Shown one piece after another: positions 16,253-26,270 of a stretch of 64,000 nt of DNA. Below the pieces are notes generated by a model. It ran no database searches. It was not told where the DNA came from and saw only the letters and a program-made list of their open reading frames with translations. Position 1 is the stretch's first letter, and each line of letters opens with the position of its first letter. Position numbers and translations under genes: made by a program. Source of the stretch: Micromonospora sp. NBC_00389 (GTDB lineage: Bacteria > Actinomycetota > Actinomycetes > Mycobacteriales > Micromonosporaceae); assembly GCF_036059255.1 (NCBI RefSeq), contig NZ_CP107947.1, positions 6,448,001-6,512,000 on the forward strand, given 5' to 3'.

Positions 16253-16645
16253 TTAGTCAACCTTGACGGCGAGAACCGGGCAGCGGGCGCCGAGCAGGAT
16301 CTCCTGCGCGGTGGAGCCCATGATCATCTTGCCCACCGGCGTCCGGTGCCGGATCCCGATCACCACCAGCGACACGTCCTCGGACTCGGCCAGCTCGAGG
16401 ATCTCATCGGCCGCGTCACGGCCCCGCACCAACTGCCGGACGCTGTGCCGCACGCCCAGCCCGGTCAACTCCCGGCGGACACGTTCGAGGTCGTGGTCCT
16501 GAGCGAACCGCGGGTCGACGTACGCTTCCCCACGCGAGGTGTTGACCACGAGCACCGGCTCATCGCGGAACCGGGCCTGCTCAACCGCCGCGCACAGGAC
16601 CGCCTCGCCCAACGCCGACGGCACGTACCCCACAAGCACGGTCAT
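16253..16645 (-). CDS. Universal stress protein (UspA domain)
   Basis: 130 residues forming one Usp domain. It begins [10 protein letters not shown] and ends with the nucleotide-binding signature: [18 protein letters not shown], then [13 protein letters not shown], fitting the G-2x-G-9x-G(S) pattern of ATP-binding Usp proteins. Its ATG overlaps the stop of tctA (ATGA). Universal stress proteins fused or adjacent to transporters often tune them by ATP or cyclic nucleotide binding. That role for the tct transporter is an inference from position. Confidence 0.9.
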   Translation of the reverse strand: MTVLVGYVPSALGEAVLCAAVEQARFRDEPVLVVNTSRGEAYVDPRFAQDHDLERVRRELTGLGVRHSVRQLVRGRDAADEILELAESEDVSLVVIGIRHRTPVGKMIMGSTAQEILLGARCPVLAVKVD

Positions 16646-18144
16646 CCGGTCACCAACCTTTCCCGAAGCGGTCGTACGAGGAACCGGCCGAGCAGCGGCC
16701 AGAGCAGCACCACCAGCACGGTGGCGTAGATCAGCCAGGACACCCAGCCACCGAGCAGCCCGGAGAGCTCGCCACCGGAGAGCTGCAGCGCCCGCCGGCC
16801 CTGAAGTTCCGCCCGGGGGCCGAGGATCACCCCGACGATCAGCGGCAGGATCGGCAGCCCGAAGCGCCGCATCCCGAACCCGATCAGGCCGAGGGTGAGC
16901 AACAGGAACAGGTCGAACGGCTGGGCGTTGACCGCGTACGCGCCCATCGAGGCGAAGAAGATGATCCCGGCGTAGAGATACGGCCGCGGAACCCGCAGCA
17001 GCCGGGCCCAGGCGGGCGCGAGTGGCAGGTTGAGCACGAGCAACAGCAGGTTGCCGACAAAGAGGCTGGCGATCAGGGTCCAGACCAGGCCGGACTCCCG
17101 TTCGAAGAGCAGCGGGCCGGGCTGGATGCCGTACTGCTGAAAGGCCGCCAGCATGACCGCGGCCGTGGCGTTGGTCGGCAGGCCGATCGCCAGCATGGGC
17201 ACCAGCGTTCCGGCGGCGGAGGCATTGTTTGCCGCCTCCGGCCCGGCGACACCCTCGATCGCGCCCTTGCCGAACTCCTCCGGGTGCTTCGACAGCTTCT
17301 TTTCGGTCGCGTACGACAGGAAGGTCGGGATCTCCGCCCCGCCCGCCGGCAGCGCCCCGAACGGGAACCCATACGCGGTGCCGCGCAGCCAGGGCTTCCA
17401 GGACCGCTTCCAGTCCTGCCGGCCCATCCAGGGGCGACCCACCGGGATCACCTCGGCGGCCTTGCGCCGCAGGTGCGCGGCGATCCAGAGCGCCTCGCCG
17501 ACGGCGAAGATGCCCACCGCGACCACCACCACGTCGATACCGTCGGCGAGTTGCGGGATGCCGAAGGTGAGGCGCTGCTGGCCGGTCTGGTCGATCCCGA
17601 TCACGCCGATGACCAGGCCGATCAGCAGCGAGGCGAAGCCACGCACCCGGGACGCGCCGAGAACCGCGGTCACCGCCACGAACGAGAGCAGCATCAGTGC
17701 GAAGTAGTCCGGCGCGCCGAGGCTGATCGCGAATGCCACCACCGGTGGGGTGACCACGACCAGCAGCAGGGTGGCGATGGTGCCGGCGACGAAGGAGCCG
17801 ATCGCGGCGGTGGCCAGTGCCTGCGCGGCCCGACCCGCCTTCGCCATCTTGTTGCCCTCGATCGCGGTCACCACTGAGGACGACTCGCCGGGGGTGTTCA
17901 GCAGGATCGAGGTGGTCGAGCCGCCGTACATGCCGCCGTAGAAGATGCCGGCGAACATGATGAACGCCTGCGTCGGCTCCATCCCGTAGGTGACCGGCAG
18001 CAGCAGCGCGACCGTCATCGCCGGGCCGATGCCGGGCAGCACACCGACGGCGGTGCCGATGGTCACGCCGAGCAGCGCGATCAGCAGGTTCATCGGGGTC
18101 AGCACATTGGCGAACCCGTCGAGCAGGTGGCCGAAATTGTCCAT
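16642..18144 (-). CDS. tctA: Tripartite tricarboxylate transporter, large permease subunit TctA
   Basis: 500 residues with about eleven or twelve hydrophobic segments and the family signature [17 protein letters not shown] near residue 32-48. It is the main channel subunit that imports carboxylates (citrate-type acids, aromatic acids or others) with cations, fed by the binding protein TctC. ATG 18144 overlaps the stop of tctB by four bases, fixing the start; the frame stays open upstream but only as noise. The order tctC-tctB-tctA is standard. The substrate is not readable from sequence. Confidence 0.93.
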   Translation of the reverse strand: MDNFGHLLDGFANVLTPMNLLIALLGVTIGTAVGVLPGIGPAMTVALLLPVTYGMEPTQAFIMFAGIFYGGMYGGSTTSILLNTPGESSSVVTAIEGNKMAKAGRAAQALATAAIGSFVAGTIATLLLVVVTPPVVAFAISLGAPDYFALMLLSFVAVTAVLGASRVRGFASLLIGLVIGVIGIDQTGQQRLTFGIPQLADGIDVVVVAVGIFAVGEALWIAAHLRRKAAEVIPVGRPWMGRQDWKRSWKPWLRGTAYGFPFGALPAGGAEIPTFLSYATEKKLSKHPEEFGKGAIEGVAGPEAANNASAAGTLVPMLAIGLPTNATAAVMLAAFQQYGIQPGPLLFERESGLVWTLIASLFVGNLLLLVLNLPLAPAWARLLRVPRPYLYAGIIFFASMGAYAVNAQPFDLFLLLTLGLIGFGMRRFGLPILPLIVGVILGPRAELQGRRALQLSGGELSGLLGGWVSWLIYATVLVVLLWPLLGRFLVRPLRERLVTG

Positions 18145-18881
18145 CAGAGGATTCCCTGCAGGACGCCGGCGGGCAGGTTGACGCCCAGCCCGATGGCGAA
18201 CGTGTAGAAGGTGATCAGCGACAGGGCGACGGCGATCAGCAGGTTGCGGATGTAGTGCCGGTTGCCCAGCGCGAACGCCGAACCCCAGAACAGCAGGGTG
18301 CCGCTGATCACCCATCCGAGCCGGTCGATCAGCACCGCGTTGACCAGGAAGGCGCCGATCAGCAGGAGAACCGTCCGCCAGTCGATCGGGCTGCTCAGGT
18401 CGACGTCCTCGCCGGCTTCGGGCTCACCCGCGCCGCCGCGCGCCACGTCCACTGCGTAGATCGCGGCGACCACCAGCAGCAGTGCGCCGAGCAGGATCGG
18501 CACCGGCTTCGGCCCGATTGGGTCGGCGCTGCTGATCGCGTGCCCGATCCGCATCGCGTCGACGATGACCAGTGCGCCGACCACGGCGAGGAATGCGCAG
18601 ACGCCGTACTGCGCCGGGTCCGGCTTCGCTGTCCGAGGCGCGCCGTCCGGCGCATCCGCAACCGGCGGCCGGTCGTCGGCCGCTGTTGGCCGCGCCACCG
18701 GGGGCAGGTCCGGCGTACGCTCCGCGGCCGTCTCGGTCTCCGTCGTGGGGGGCATCGGATCGGCGGCCCCCGCGGTCGGCTGTGCCGGGATCGGCGGTAC
18801 GACGGGAGCGGTCGCCCCCGGCGCCGCCGGGCGGGGCGGCGGGTCGCCGCCCCGGTCCGGTCGGGTCGTCATGCCGGTCAC
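18144..18881 (-). CDS. tctB: Tripartite tricarboxylate transporter, small membrane subunit TctB, with Pro-rich N-tail
   Basis: 245 residues. The C-terminal 150 hold the four transmembrane helices of TctB. The first 90 are a proline- and alanine-rich, low-complexity cytoplasmic tail that most TctB proteins lack or have much shorter. Start is GTG 18881, overlapping the tctC stop; ATG 18872 would remove three residues. The small subunit stabilises TctA in the membrane. The tail may serve for interactions; nothing in it is a recognised domain. Confidence 0.88.
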   Translation of the reverse strand: MTGMTTRPDRGGDPPPRPAAPGATAPVVPPIPAQPTAGAADPMPPTTETETAAERTPDLPPVARPTAADDRPPVADAPDGAPRTAKPDPAQYGVCAFLAVVGALVIVDAMRIGHAISSADPIGPKPVPILLGALLLVVAAIYAVDVARGGAGEPEAGEDVDLSSPIDWRTVLLLIGAFLVNAVLIDRLGWVISGTLLFWGSAFALGNRHYIRNLLIAVALSLITFYTFAIGLGVNLPAGVLQGIL

Positions 18882-19888
18882 GCCAGCCCGAGCTGCTTGA
18901 GCAGGTCGGCCACGGACGCGTCCTGGTCGGTGAGGAAGGTGGCGAAGGCGTCACCGGTCACGAAGGCGTCGTTCCAGCCTCGCTTGGCCAGCTCGGCCTT
19001 CCACTCCGCGGACTCGTGCATCTTCGTCAGCGCATCGATCCAGACCTTCTTGTCGCCGTCACTGATGCCGGGCGGGGCGACGATGCCGCGCCAGTTCGTG
19101 AAGACCAGGTCGATCCCGGACGCCTTGAGGGTCGGCACCTCTTTGAGCGCCTCAATCGGCTCCTCGCTGGTCACCGCGAGGACCCGGAGCTGGCCCGCCT
19201 CGACCTGGTCGAGGAACTCGCCGAAGCCGCTGGCGCCGAAGGCCACCTTGCCGCCGAGCACCGCCGGCAGCAGTTCGCCGCCGCCGTCGTACGAGACGAA
19301 GTTGACCTGGCGCGGGTCGATGCCGACCGTCTTGGCGAGCTGCATGGGCAGCAGGTGGTCCGGCCCGCCTGGCGAGGAGCCGCCGCCGACGGCAATCTTC
19401 TTCGGGTCCTTCTTCCAGGCGGTGACCAGATCGCCGATCGTCTTGTACGGCGAATCCTTCGGCACCACGATGGCACCGGCTTCCTCGATCATCTTGGCCA
19501 GCGGGGTCGTCTGGGTGAGCGTCGCGGACGACTTGGAGGTATAGGAGGCACCGACCACGCCCAACCCCATCTGCATGGCGAGCTTGCCGTTGCCCTTCTC
19601 GTTCACCATCCGCTGGAGGCCAACGGTGCCGCCCGCGCCGGGCAGGTTGAACACCTGCACGCCGGTGGCGATCTTCGCGTCCTCCATCACCTTGGCGGCG
19701 GTGCGGGCCGTGGTGTCGTACCCGCCGCCGGGGGTGTTCGGCACCATGATCCGCAGGCCGGCCACCGGCTTCCCGTCATCGCCGGACCCGCCCTCGTCTT
19801 GTCCGGCGGTGGCGCCGCAGGCACCCAGCGCCAGCGCCGTCGCGGCGGCGACACCCATGACCAGCATGTTTCTCCGAGTTGCCATCAT
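18878..19888 (-). CDS. tctC: Tripartite tricarboxylate transporter, substrate-binding lipoprotein TctC
   Basis: 336 residues with a lipoprotein signal: basic start MMATRRNML, hydrophobic core and lipobox LGAC (C24). The mature part is the two-lobed TctC/BugD-type binding protein, with PGGGYDTTAR near the usual carboxylate-binding loop. It should capture the substrate outside the membrane and deliver it to TctA/TctB. It is the first gene of the operon, divergent from the sensor-kinase gene 96 bases away. ATG 19888 or 19885 both possible; GGAAGAG lies upstream. Confidence 0.93.
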   Translation of the reverse strand: MMATRRNMLVMGVAAATALALGACGATAGQDEGGSGDDGKPVAGLRIMVPNTPGGGYDTTARTAAKVMEDAKIATGVQVFNLPGAGGTVGLQRMVNEKGNGKLAMQMGLGVVGASYTSKSSATLTQTTPLAKMIEEAGAIVVPKDSPYKTIGDLVTAWKKDPKKIAVGGGSSPGGPDHLLPMQLAKTVGIDPRQVNFVSYDGGGELLPAVLGGKVAFGASGFGEFLDQVEAGQLRVLAVTSEEPIEALKEVPTLKASGIDLVFTNWRGIVAPPGISDGDKKVWIDALTKMHESAEWKAELAKRGWNDAFVTGDAFATFLTDQDASVADLLKQLGLA

Positions 19889-19984
19889 GTTTCTCTTCCG
19901 TTTCGAAGGAGTCCGGCGGCAAGATGATGGCCTCCTGGCGGACTCCGTGTCTGCCTTCTGTCACCAGCGGAAATTGAGGTCTTT

Positions 19985-21652
19985 GTGGTCGCGATCACGC
20001 CCCGACGCCGCACCCTGGCCGGGCAGCTGCTGGTCCTCCAGCTCGCGATCATCGTCGTGGTGCTGCTGGCCGTCGCCGCCGTGTCCCTGGCCCAGTCGGC
20101 AGCGACCTTCAACCGGGTGGAGGGCCGCCGCGTCGCCGCCCTCGGCGAGCAGCTCGCCGGCAACCGGCTTCTGCGCGACCGCCTCACCCAGCCGGCACCA
20201 GCGGAGACGATCGCGCCGCTGGTGCAGAACGTGCTGACCCAGGCCGGCGTGACCACGGTCAGCGTCGCCGACGCCCGCGGCCGGGTGGTCAGCTCCACCA
20301 ACCCCACCCTGGTGGGCACCGCGGTAGTGCTAGGCGATCCCCGAGTAACCGACGGCCGTAGCTGGTTCGGCGAGCTGGAGGTCGACCGATCGCGGGAACT
20401 GGTGGCCCAGGTTCCGGTACTCGACGACCGCAAGGAAAACCTCGGCCGCTACCTGGGTGCCGTGGTGATCGGTGAGGCCTCGCCGACGTGGTCGCAGCGA
20501 ATGGTCGGCGCCTCCTCGTACCTCTTGACCTATCTCGGCATCGCCAGCGCTCTCGGGGTGGTCGGGTCCTGGCTGCTGGCCCGGCGGATCAAGCGGCAGA
20601 CCCTGGGCCTGGAGCCGCGGGAGATCGCCGGGCTGGCGGAGCACCGAGAGGCGTTGCTGCACGGCATCGCCGAGGGAGTCATCGCGCTGGACCCGCAACT
20701 GCGGGTCACCCTGGTGAACGCCGTCGGGCGGCGGCTGCTCGATTTGCCCGAGCAGTGCCTCGGGCTCAGCCTCGCCGACCTGCGCATCTCCGGCCGACTG
20801 CGGGATGTGCTGGCCGGCACCGGCGACGGTCCGGAGGCCCGCGACGAGGTCGTCGTCCGCGCCGGCCGGGTGCTGGTGATGAACCGGATGACGGTCAACA
20901 AGGACGGTCGCCGGCTCGGTTCGGTGACCACGCTGCGGGACCGCACCGAGCTGGCCCGGCTGGAACGGGAGATCGGGTCGTTCCGCAGCACCGCGGAGCT
21001 GCTCCGCGCGCAGACCCACGAGTTCGCCAATCAGTTGCACACCATCTCCGGGCTGATCCAGATCGGCGAACACGACGAGGTGGTCCGGTACGTGGACGCG
21101 CTGAGCCGGCACCGGGCGTCGCTCGACCTGACCGTGACCAGCCGGATCCACGACACCGCGGTCGCCGCGCTGCTGATGGCGAAGTCCGCGGTGGCCGCCG
21201 AGCGTCGCGTGGAGCTGCGGGTCTCCGAACGGACCAGCCTGGACCGGATGGAGCCGGAGATCACCGCGGACGTCGCCACGGTGCTGGGCAACCTGGTCGA
21301 CAACGCCGTGGACGCCGTCGTCGACGGCCGGGACGCCGGCCCGGCCGCCGGCGGCACCGGCGCAGCGGACGGATCGGCCTGGGTGGAGGTTGAGCTGCGC
21401 CAGGACGCCTCGTCCGTGGAGATCATCGTCCGGGACTCGGGGCCGGGGATCGCCCCGGAGCTGGCTCAGGAAGTCTTCACCCAAGGCTTCACCACGAAGG
21501 CGGCGCAAGGCGGCGAGCGCGGTATCGGGCTGGCGCTCACTCGGCTGGTCTGCAACCGGCGCGGCGGGGAGATCACGGTGACGAACACCGAGGAGGGCGC
21601 GATGTTCACCGCACGGATGTCGGTGGCCACCATCCTGGAGGGAGTTCGTTGA
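19985..21652 (+). CDS. Sensor histidine kinase of the CitA/DcuS type
   Basis: 555 residues. One transmembrane helix (about 15-37) is followed by an extracytoplasmic sensor domain to about 180, a second helix near 182-200, and a PAS-like domain (about 215-320). A Spo0B-type phosphoacceptor helix carries THEFANQLH (phosphorylatable His), and the ATPase domain has LGNLVDNAVDA and DSGPGI plus GERGIGLALTR. Kinases of this class sense di- and tricarboxylates and switch on their transporters. GTG 19985 has GAGG five bases upstream. It diverges from tctC, so it most likely controls the tct operon. Confidence 0.9.
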   Translation: MVAITPRRRTLAGQLLVLQLAIIVVVLLAVAAVSLAQSAATFNRVEGRRVAALGEQLAGNRLLRDRLTQPAPAETIAPLVQNVLTQAGVTTVSVADARGRVVSSTNPTLVGTAVVLGDPRVTDGRSWFGELEVDRSRELVAQVPVLDDRKENLGRYLGAVVIGEASPTWSQRMVGASSYLLTYLGIASALGVVGSWLLARRIKRQTLGLEPREIAGLAEHREALLHGIAEGVIALDPQLRVTLVNAVGRRLLDLPEQCLGLSLADLRISGRLRDVLAGTGDGPEARDEVVVRAGRVLVMNRMTVNKDGRRLGSVTTLRDRTELARLEREIGSFRSTAELLRAQTHEFANQLHTISGLIQIGEHDEVVRYVDALSRHRASLDLTVTSRIHDTAVAALLMAKSAVAAERRVELRVSERTSLDRMEPEITADVATVLGNLVDNAVDAVVDGRDAGPAAGGTGAADGSAWVEVELRQDASSVEIIVRDSGPGIAPELAQEVFTQGFTTKAAQGGERGIGLALTRLVCNRRGGEITVTNTEEGAMFTARMSVATILEGVR

Positions 21653-22320
21653 TCGACGTCCTGGTCGTCGACGATGACTTCATGGTCGCCCGGATCCACC
21701 GGGGGTTCGTCGAGCGGATGGACGGCTTCCGGGTCGTCGGCACCGCGGGCACCGGCGAGCAGGCCGTCGCCGCTGTCGACGAGTTCCGGCCCGACCTGGT
21801 GCTGCTCGACCTCTACCTGCCGGACATGTTCGGCCTCGACGTGGTGACCCGGCTGCGCGCCGCCCAGCACGACTGCGACATCCTGGTGATCAGCGCCGCC
21901 CGGGAGGCCGAGGCGATCCGCCGGGCGGTCCGCTACGGCGCGGTCAACTATCTGCTCAAGCCCTTCGGGTTCGACGAGCTGCGCACCCGGCTGGAGCAGT
22001 ACGCCGCGCGCCGAAACACGCTGCGTGCGGCGGTGGTCAGCGACCAGGCCGACGTGGACCGGGTGTTGTCCCGTAGCAGCTCGCACGTCACATCCGCCCT
22101 GCCCCGGGGCCTTAGCACTGAGACCGCGGAGCTGGTGGAACGCGCACTCCGGGACAACTCCGGCACCCTCTCGGCAGCCGAATGCGGGGACCGGGTGGGA
22201 ATCTCCCGGGTCAGCGCCCGTCGCTACCTGGAGCACTTCTCGGGTACCGGACGGGCGGCGGTGACCCTGCGCTACGGCGCAGCCGGCCGGCCGGAACGCC
22301 GCTACAGCTGGGTCGGGTGA
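21649..22320 (+). CDS. Response regulator of the CitB/DcuR type
   Basis: 223 residues starting with TTG at 21649 inside the last codons of the kinase gene. The receiver domain has the acidic pocket DDD (8-10), the phosphorylation site D54 (LLDLYLPD) and the conserved lysine in YLLKPFGF. The C-terminal helix-turn-helix includes RVGISRVSARRYLEHF. It is the expected partner of the preceding kinase and should bind in the 96-base tctC/kinase intergenic region. Confidence 0.9.
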   Translation: MIDVLVVDDDFMVARIHRGFVERMDGFRVVGTAGTGEQAVAAVDEFRPDLVLLDLYLPDMFGLDVVTRLRAAQHDCDILVISAAREAEAIRRAVRYGAVNYLLKPFGFDELRTRLEQYAARRNTLRAAVVSDQADVDRVLSRSSSHVTSALPRGLSTETAELVERALRDNSGTLSAAECGDRVGISRVSARRYLEHFSGTGRAAVTLRYGAAGRPERRYSWVG

Positions 22321-22549
22321 CGACTGCTGCGGGCGTGCCAGCGGACCGCCGGCGGGACAGTAGCCGGCTGCTGCCGTGGCTGGAAGAGACTGCACGCCCG
22401 GATCTCATGGTGGCCGCCGCAGGCATCACCCTGACGGTTGGCGGATTCCGCCAGCACGATGTCGGCTGTCGGGCGACGATCGCTCCTGTAGGGCCGGCCG
22501 TTTGGCTGTGAAGCAGGTCGGGAATCCCGGCCCAGCCTCGACCGGGCCA

Positions 22550-23761
22550 TCACCTCGGTATGGGTCCAGCCGCTCGTTGGCGGGGCGTAGGTCGGCGCTC
22601 CGGGTGGACCCGACGGATCACCAGCACGCCCAGGCCCACCAAAACCGCACCGACGCCGGCCCACACTCCGAACGCGAACGCGGTGGAGTGGTCATTTGCC
22701 AGCACTCCGAGCGCGGGGCGGGCCACGGCGATGCCAACCCCACCTATGCAGGTCATCACCCCAAAGATCATGGCGCGCACCGCTTGTGGGGTGACTTCAT
22801 TGGTGAAGACCTCCAGCACCGTCGTGCCCAGGGCGTAACCGAATCCCATCACCGGCAAAAACATGAACGGGCCGAGCCAGATCACCTGACTCGTGGCCAC
22901 TAGAGCGGCAAGGATGAGGACGAACGCCGTGGTCAGGGCCAACCGCCGGTGCAGTTCGCCCGTGTACCCGGCCACCAACCCACCCAGCACTGAGGCAGCC
23001 GCGAACGCCGCATACATCCACCCGGCGACCCGCACGGACATGCCCAGTTCCAGCGCCAACGGCTGGAACAGAATGCGGGCGCTCCACCCGACCAACAGCA
23101 GCAGGGCGCCCAGCCACACGGCCCGGCGCACCCTCGCGTCAGCCGCCGCGCCACGAATGTCCGCCATCACCGAGGTGAGCGTGGAGACCACCCTCGGCCC
23201 GCTGACTTCCGGCAGCGTGAACGCGAGCACGAGCGCCACTCCAGCCAGGACAGAGGTGACGGCGAACGGCAGCCGCGGATCCACCTCATACAGGTACCCG
23301 GCAGTCAGGAGTGAGAGCAGTATGGACACATGGCCGGTGGCCCGGACCAGCCCGAAGGCTTTGGACGGGTTGACGTCGAGTTCGTCGTGGGCGCACAGTT
23401 CGTACAGGTAGGTGCTGGCCGCCCCAGATGTCAGCGCCCACAGCACACCCCACAGCACCCATGCCCCGAACAGCAACTGCACGGACTGGATCTGGGTGAT
23501 CACCGCGAACGTCAGCACTGTCCCACCGGTCAGGGCCAGGTAGGTGCGCCGCCGCCCGATCAGGTCCGCGACCACTCCCACCGGGAACTCGCATACCACC
23601 GAGACGAGCCGGAATACCGCGTCGGCAAGCACTGCCGTTGTCAGCGGGAAGCCCAGGTCCAGCAGGTAGATAAGCCAGATCGGGAACCAGAATTGCACCT
23701 CGAGCAGGAATTGGGTGGCCGCAAAGGTGCGTATTGAACGGCTGCGAAGCGCTGTCCTCAT
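22550..23761 (-). CDS. MFS permease in a three-gene unit with a binding protein
   Basis: 403 residues, about twelve transmembrane helices. The loop between helices 2 and 3 carries the MFS motif A variant GVVADLIGRRRTYLAL. The C-terminus is short and basic (RRVHPERRPTPRQRAA). ATG 23761 overlaps the stop of the previous gene (ATGA). Most MFS permeases work alone; here the gene is tightly coupled to an anchored solute-binding protein and an unknown membrane protein. Substrate and direction are unknown. The frame extends upstream of ATG 23761, but that part is a shadow of the next gene. Confidence 0.85.
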   Translation of the reverse strand: MRTALRSRSIRTFAATQFLLEVQFWFPIWLIYLLDLGFPLTTAVLADAVFRLVSVVCEFPVGVVADLIGRRRTYLALTGGTVLTFAVITQIQSVQLLFGAWVLWGVLWALTSGAASTYLYELCAHDELDVNPSKAFGLVRATGHVSILLSLLTAGYLYEVDPRLPFAVTSVLAGVALVLAFTLPEVSGPRVVSTLTSVMADIRGAAADARVRRAVWLGALLLLVGWSARILFQPLALELGMSVRVAGWMYAAFAAASVLGGLVAGYTGELHRRLALTTAFVLILAALVATSQVIWLGPFMFLPVMGFGYALGTTVLEVFTNEVTPQAVRAMIFGVMTCIGGVGIAVARPALGVLANDHSTAFAFGVWAGVGAVLVGLGVLVIRRVHPERRPTPRQRAAGPIPR

Positions 23762-25191
23762 GAGCCGTTGTCGCGACGGAAGAACAGGTACACCAGCACT
23801 AGCAGCACTGAGACCAGTCCAGAGGTAATGAGGATCGCGTCCGCTGGCTGTGCGGCGATCCACTCCATTGCGGAGGACTGGCCCAGGTCGTAGATTGCCG
23901 TGCCCGGATCGCTGGCTATCGACCGTCCGAACTCGGTCACCGCCAAGGCCGTGCCGAGGATCGACGTCACACCGATGCCCAACAGGATGAGGTCGGTGAA
24001 CATCGTCGACCGAGCTGTGCGCCTCGAGGCAAGTTCGGCCAGGCGTCGGTCGCAAATCTCGATCTTGAACCGCACCGGCTGCTCCAGGACGTTCTCGTAG
24101 TCCCAGAACTCGAGGATCGCGTCCATCTCCACGCGTACGGCGCGCTTGAGGTATTTCGACAGGTCGCGGCGCTCCATGATGATCAGCTCGGCCCGCTTGC
24201 TCAGGCTCATCAGCTGCCCCTTGAGCTGCTCGAGGTCCCAGCGGGAAGCTGGCGCCGCTGAGTCCGCCACGATCTTCGACAGGCGGGTGTCGATGCGGTC
24301 CAGAACACCGTAGAACACCTGCGCGTAGCGCAACGCGTCCCACTGGTCCCGGAACGGGTCACCGGGCAACATCCGACCGCCCGCACCAGTTCGATCCATG
24401 AAGATGTAGTTCAGCCAGCGCACGAGGTGGTCGAGGTCGCCGTCCAACAATCGGTCCGCCGGGGTCGTCTCGCCGTCTCCGGCCGTCACCACGTCCTTGA
24501 CCCAGTGCCGCACCACCCTCTCGATACCCGACTCTGACGGGTCCACCACGAGGCTGCGGGTGACCCACAGCGACTCGCCGAACTCCGCCGTCACCGGGTC
24601 GCCCGCAGGTGTGGCCGCGACGAGGATCTGCTCGTCGCGGTCGGCCTGGCGCAGTAGGTCGAGCACCGGATTCAAGTATCGCTGAACGGTCTCACGCGCC
24701 ACCCGCTCACCCATCGTCACCGCGCGGGCCTGGAGGTCGTCGAGGTGGGCCTCGAGGCCGTCGTTGGGCTCGGTAAGCGACCGTTGCACGTCTGCCAGCA
24801 ACTCCAGCAGCATCAGGCCGTGGTCGTAGAGTCGAAAGCCGATCTCGGTGACCCCAACGTGCAGGGCGTCGATGGCCCCGCCGAACTCGCCCGGCAGGTG
24901 CTCCGGGGCCAGCTTGCCGGTGAGGACGTGAAACGTGCGCTCCACTGCGTGGTCGCTGATGGTGCGGTAGAGGTTCAGTGAGCTGGTGGCCCTGGTGTGT
25001 TCCAGCACGACGGCTGGGGACGTCCCGGGGCCCTCGTTCACAGAATCGGGGACCAGGAGCTCCAGCAGCTCGTCTACGGCCGGCTGCTGCTTGGCCCAGA
25101 ACTGGGCGTAAGCCCTGGGATCGCGCAGAGATGCTCCGGGCACGGCGTAATAATCCACCACCACTGGGGCGAGGATCCGCAGCTCGGTCAT
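23758..25191 (-). CDS. Unknown protein: large soluble domain plus two C-terminal transmembrane helices
   Basis: 477 residues, no family recognised. The N-terminal 390 residues are soluble and mostly helical, with no signal peptide. A long charged helix (about 335-405, including WDYENVLEQPVRFKIEICD) runs into transmembrane helix 1 (about 410-432), and helix 2 (about 450-470) is followed by FFRRDNGS. The layout recalls CorA-like proteins, but the GMN channel motif is absent. Both ends overlap the neighbouring genes by four bases, so all three are one translational unit. The protein may couple the outside binding protein to the permease, or signal from it. Confidence 0.7.
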   Translation of the reverse strand: MTELRILAPVVVDYYAVPGASLRDPRAYAQFWAKQQPAVDELLELLVPDSVNEGPGTSPAVVLEHTRATSSLNLYRTISDHAVERTFHVLTGKLAPEHLPGEFGGAIDALHVGVTEIGFRLYDHGLMLLELLADVQRSLTEPNDGLEAHLDDLQARAVTMGERVARETVQRYLNPVLDLLRQADRDEQILVAATPAGDPVTAEFGESLWVTRSLVVDPSESGIERVVRHWVKDVVTAGDGETTPADRLLDGDLDHLVRWLNYIFMDRTGAGGRMLPGDPFRDQWDALRYAQVFYGVLDRIDTRLSKIVADSAAPASRWDLEQLKGQLMSLSKRAELIIMERRDLSKYLKRAVRVEMDAILEFWDYENVLEQPVRFKIEICDRRLAELASRRTARSTMFTDLILLGIGVTSILGTALAVTEFGRSIASDPGTAIYDLGQSSAMEWIAAQPADAILITSGLVSVLLVLVYLFFRRDNGS

Positions 25192-26270
25192 CGCCCTTCC
25201 GCCTCGATTTGCAGGGCACGGGCGTCCACGTAGAGGACGCGGCCCTTCGCCGGGCCATTAGTGACCTTCACCTCGACGAGGATGTTTTCGGAGGGTGTTC
25301 CGGCGGAGCCGACGAACTCCTTGGGCCAGGTGAGCACGCGTGCCCGCGTACCTCCCGGGGCAAGCAGCACCAGCTTCCCATCGGCGTTCAGCAGTTCCAC
25401 CAAACCCGTCTTACCGGACGGGGTCAAGGTAACGTCCCCGACCGCGGACGGCTCGAGCTCCGAGACGATCTCCTCGTACGCCGGGCCCTGACGCATCTTC
25501 GCCAGTTCCTTGTTGAACTCCTTCATCACGGAGGTGGCCGCACTAGTGTCCGCCATCATGAAGTGCAGGCCCTGCACCGAGTGCACCAGCGGGCCGCCGT
25601 CCTGCAGGTAGGCAAAGTTCCCGGCGTCCCCGGCGAAGGACGGATCGGTCAGCACCGCGTGGCCGGAGAGCAGACCTTCGGCGAGTAGGTCGATCCTGCC
25701 ATCGGCCAGAGCCCGGAAGCCATCCAACGCTGAGTCGAACTCAACGAAGTCGGTCACCGCCGACTCCAGTTCGTGCCAGTAGTCGTAGCCGGCGATCCTG
25801 CCCACCCGCAACGCGCTCAGGTTCGCAGCCGGGGAGATCTGCGGCTTGCCGACACGACGGTCGTAGAACAGGACGTACTCGAAGTCGATGAGTGGATCGG
25901 AAATCAGGAAATTGGCGTGCCGCGATCCGCTGCTCACCAGTGGAAACACCCCGACAGCGGAGCCCGAAGCGACCTGTTCCTCGGCAAGGGACCACGACGT
26001 GTAGCTGATCTCGGGGGAATACCCAGATCTGTTGAGGACCTCGACGACCAACTTCGTGACCGGTCCACCGTCGGGCAGCTCAGGCCCCACGAACGGAGCC
26101 CACGCTCCACTGGAGATCAGCACCGGCCGGGAGGGAGAGACGGGGGAAGAGCGCAGCTTGACGGCCACGATCGCCCCGGACACGACCACCGCCATCGACA
26201 GGACCAGGACCATGCCCCAATTCCGTAGCGGTTTCAGCAATGCGGATAGCGTGCGCGAGTGAGGGGACAC
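25188..26270 (-). CDS. Membrane-anchored family 3 solute-binding protein with extra C-terminal domain
   Basis: 360 residues from GTG 26270. A single hydrophobic helix (about 18-38) without lipobox anchors or exports it. Residues about 48-270 resemble family 3 periplasmic binding proteins (starting VLISSGAWAPFVGPEL; ISYTSWSLAEEQVASG). The last 90 residues form an additional beta-rich domain. Such domains bind amino acids or small acids outside the cell. No ABC ATPase or ABC permease is encoded nearby; instead the gene overlaps a two-helix protein and an MFS permease, an unusual combination. Confidence 0.78.
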   Translation of the reverse strand: MSPHSRTLSALLKPLRNWGMVLVLSMAVVVSGAIVAVKLRSSPVSPSRPVLISSGAWAPFVGPELPDGGPVTKLVVEVLNRSGYSPEISYTSWSLAEEQVASGSAVGVFPLVSSGSRHANFLISDPLIDFEYVLFYDRRVGKPQISPAANLSALRVGRIAGYDYWHELESAVTDFVEFDSALDGFRALADGRIDLLAEGLLSGHAVLTDPSFAGDAGNFAYLQDGGPLVHSVQGLHFMMADTSAATSVMKEFNKELAKMRQGPAYEEIVSELEPSAVGDVTLTPSGKTGLVELLNADGKLVLLAPGGTRARVLTWPKEFVGSAGTPSENILVEVKVTNGPAKGRVLYVDARALQIEAEGR

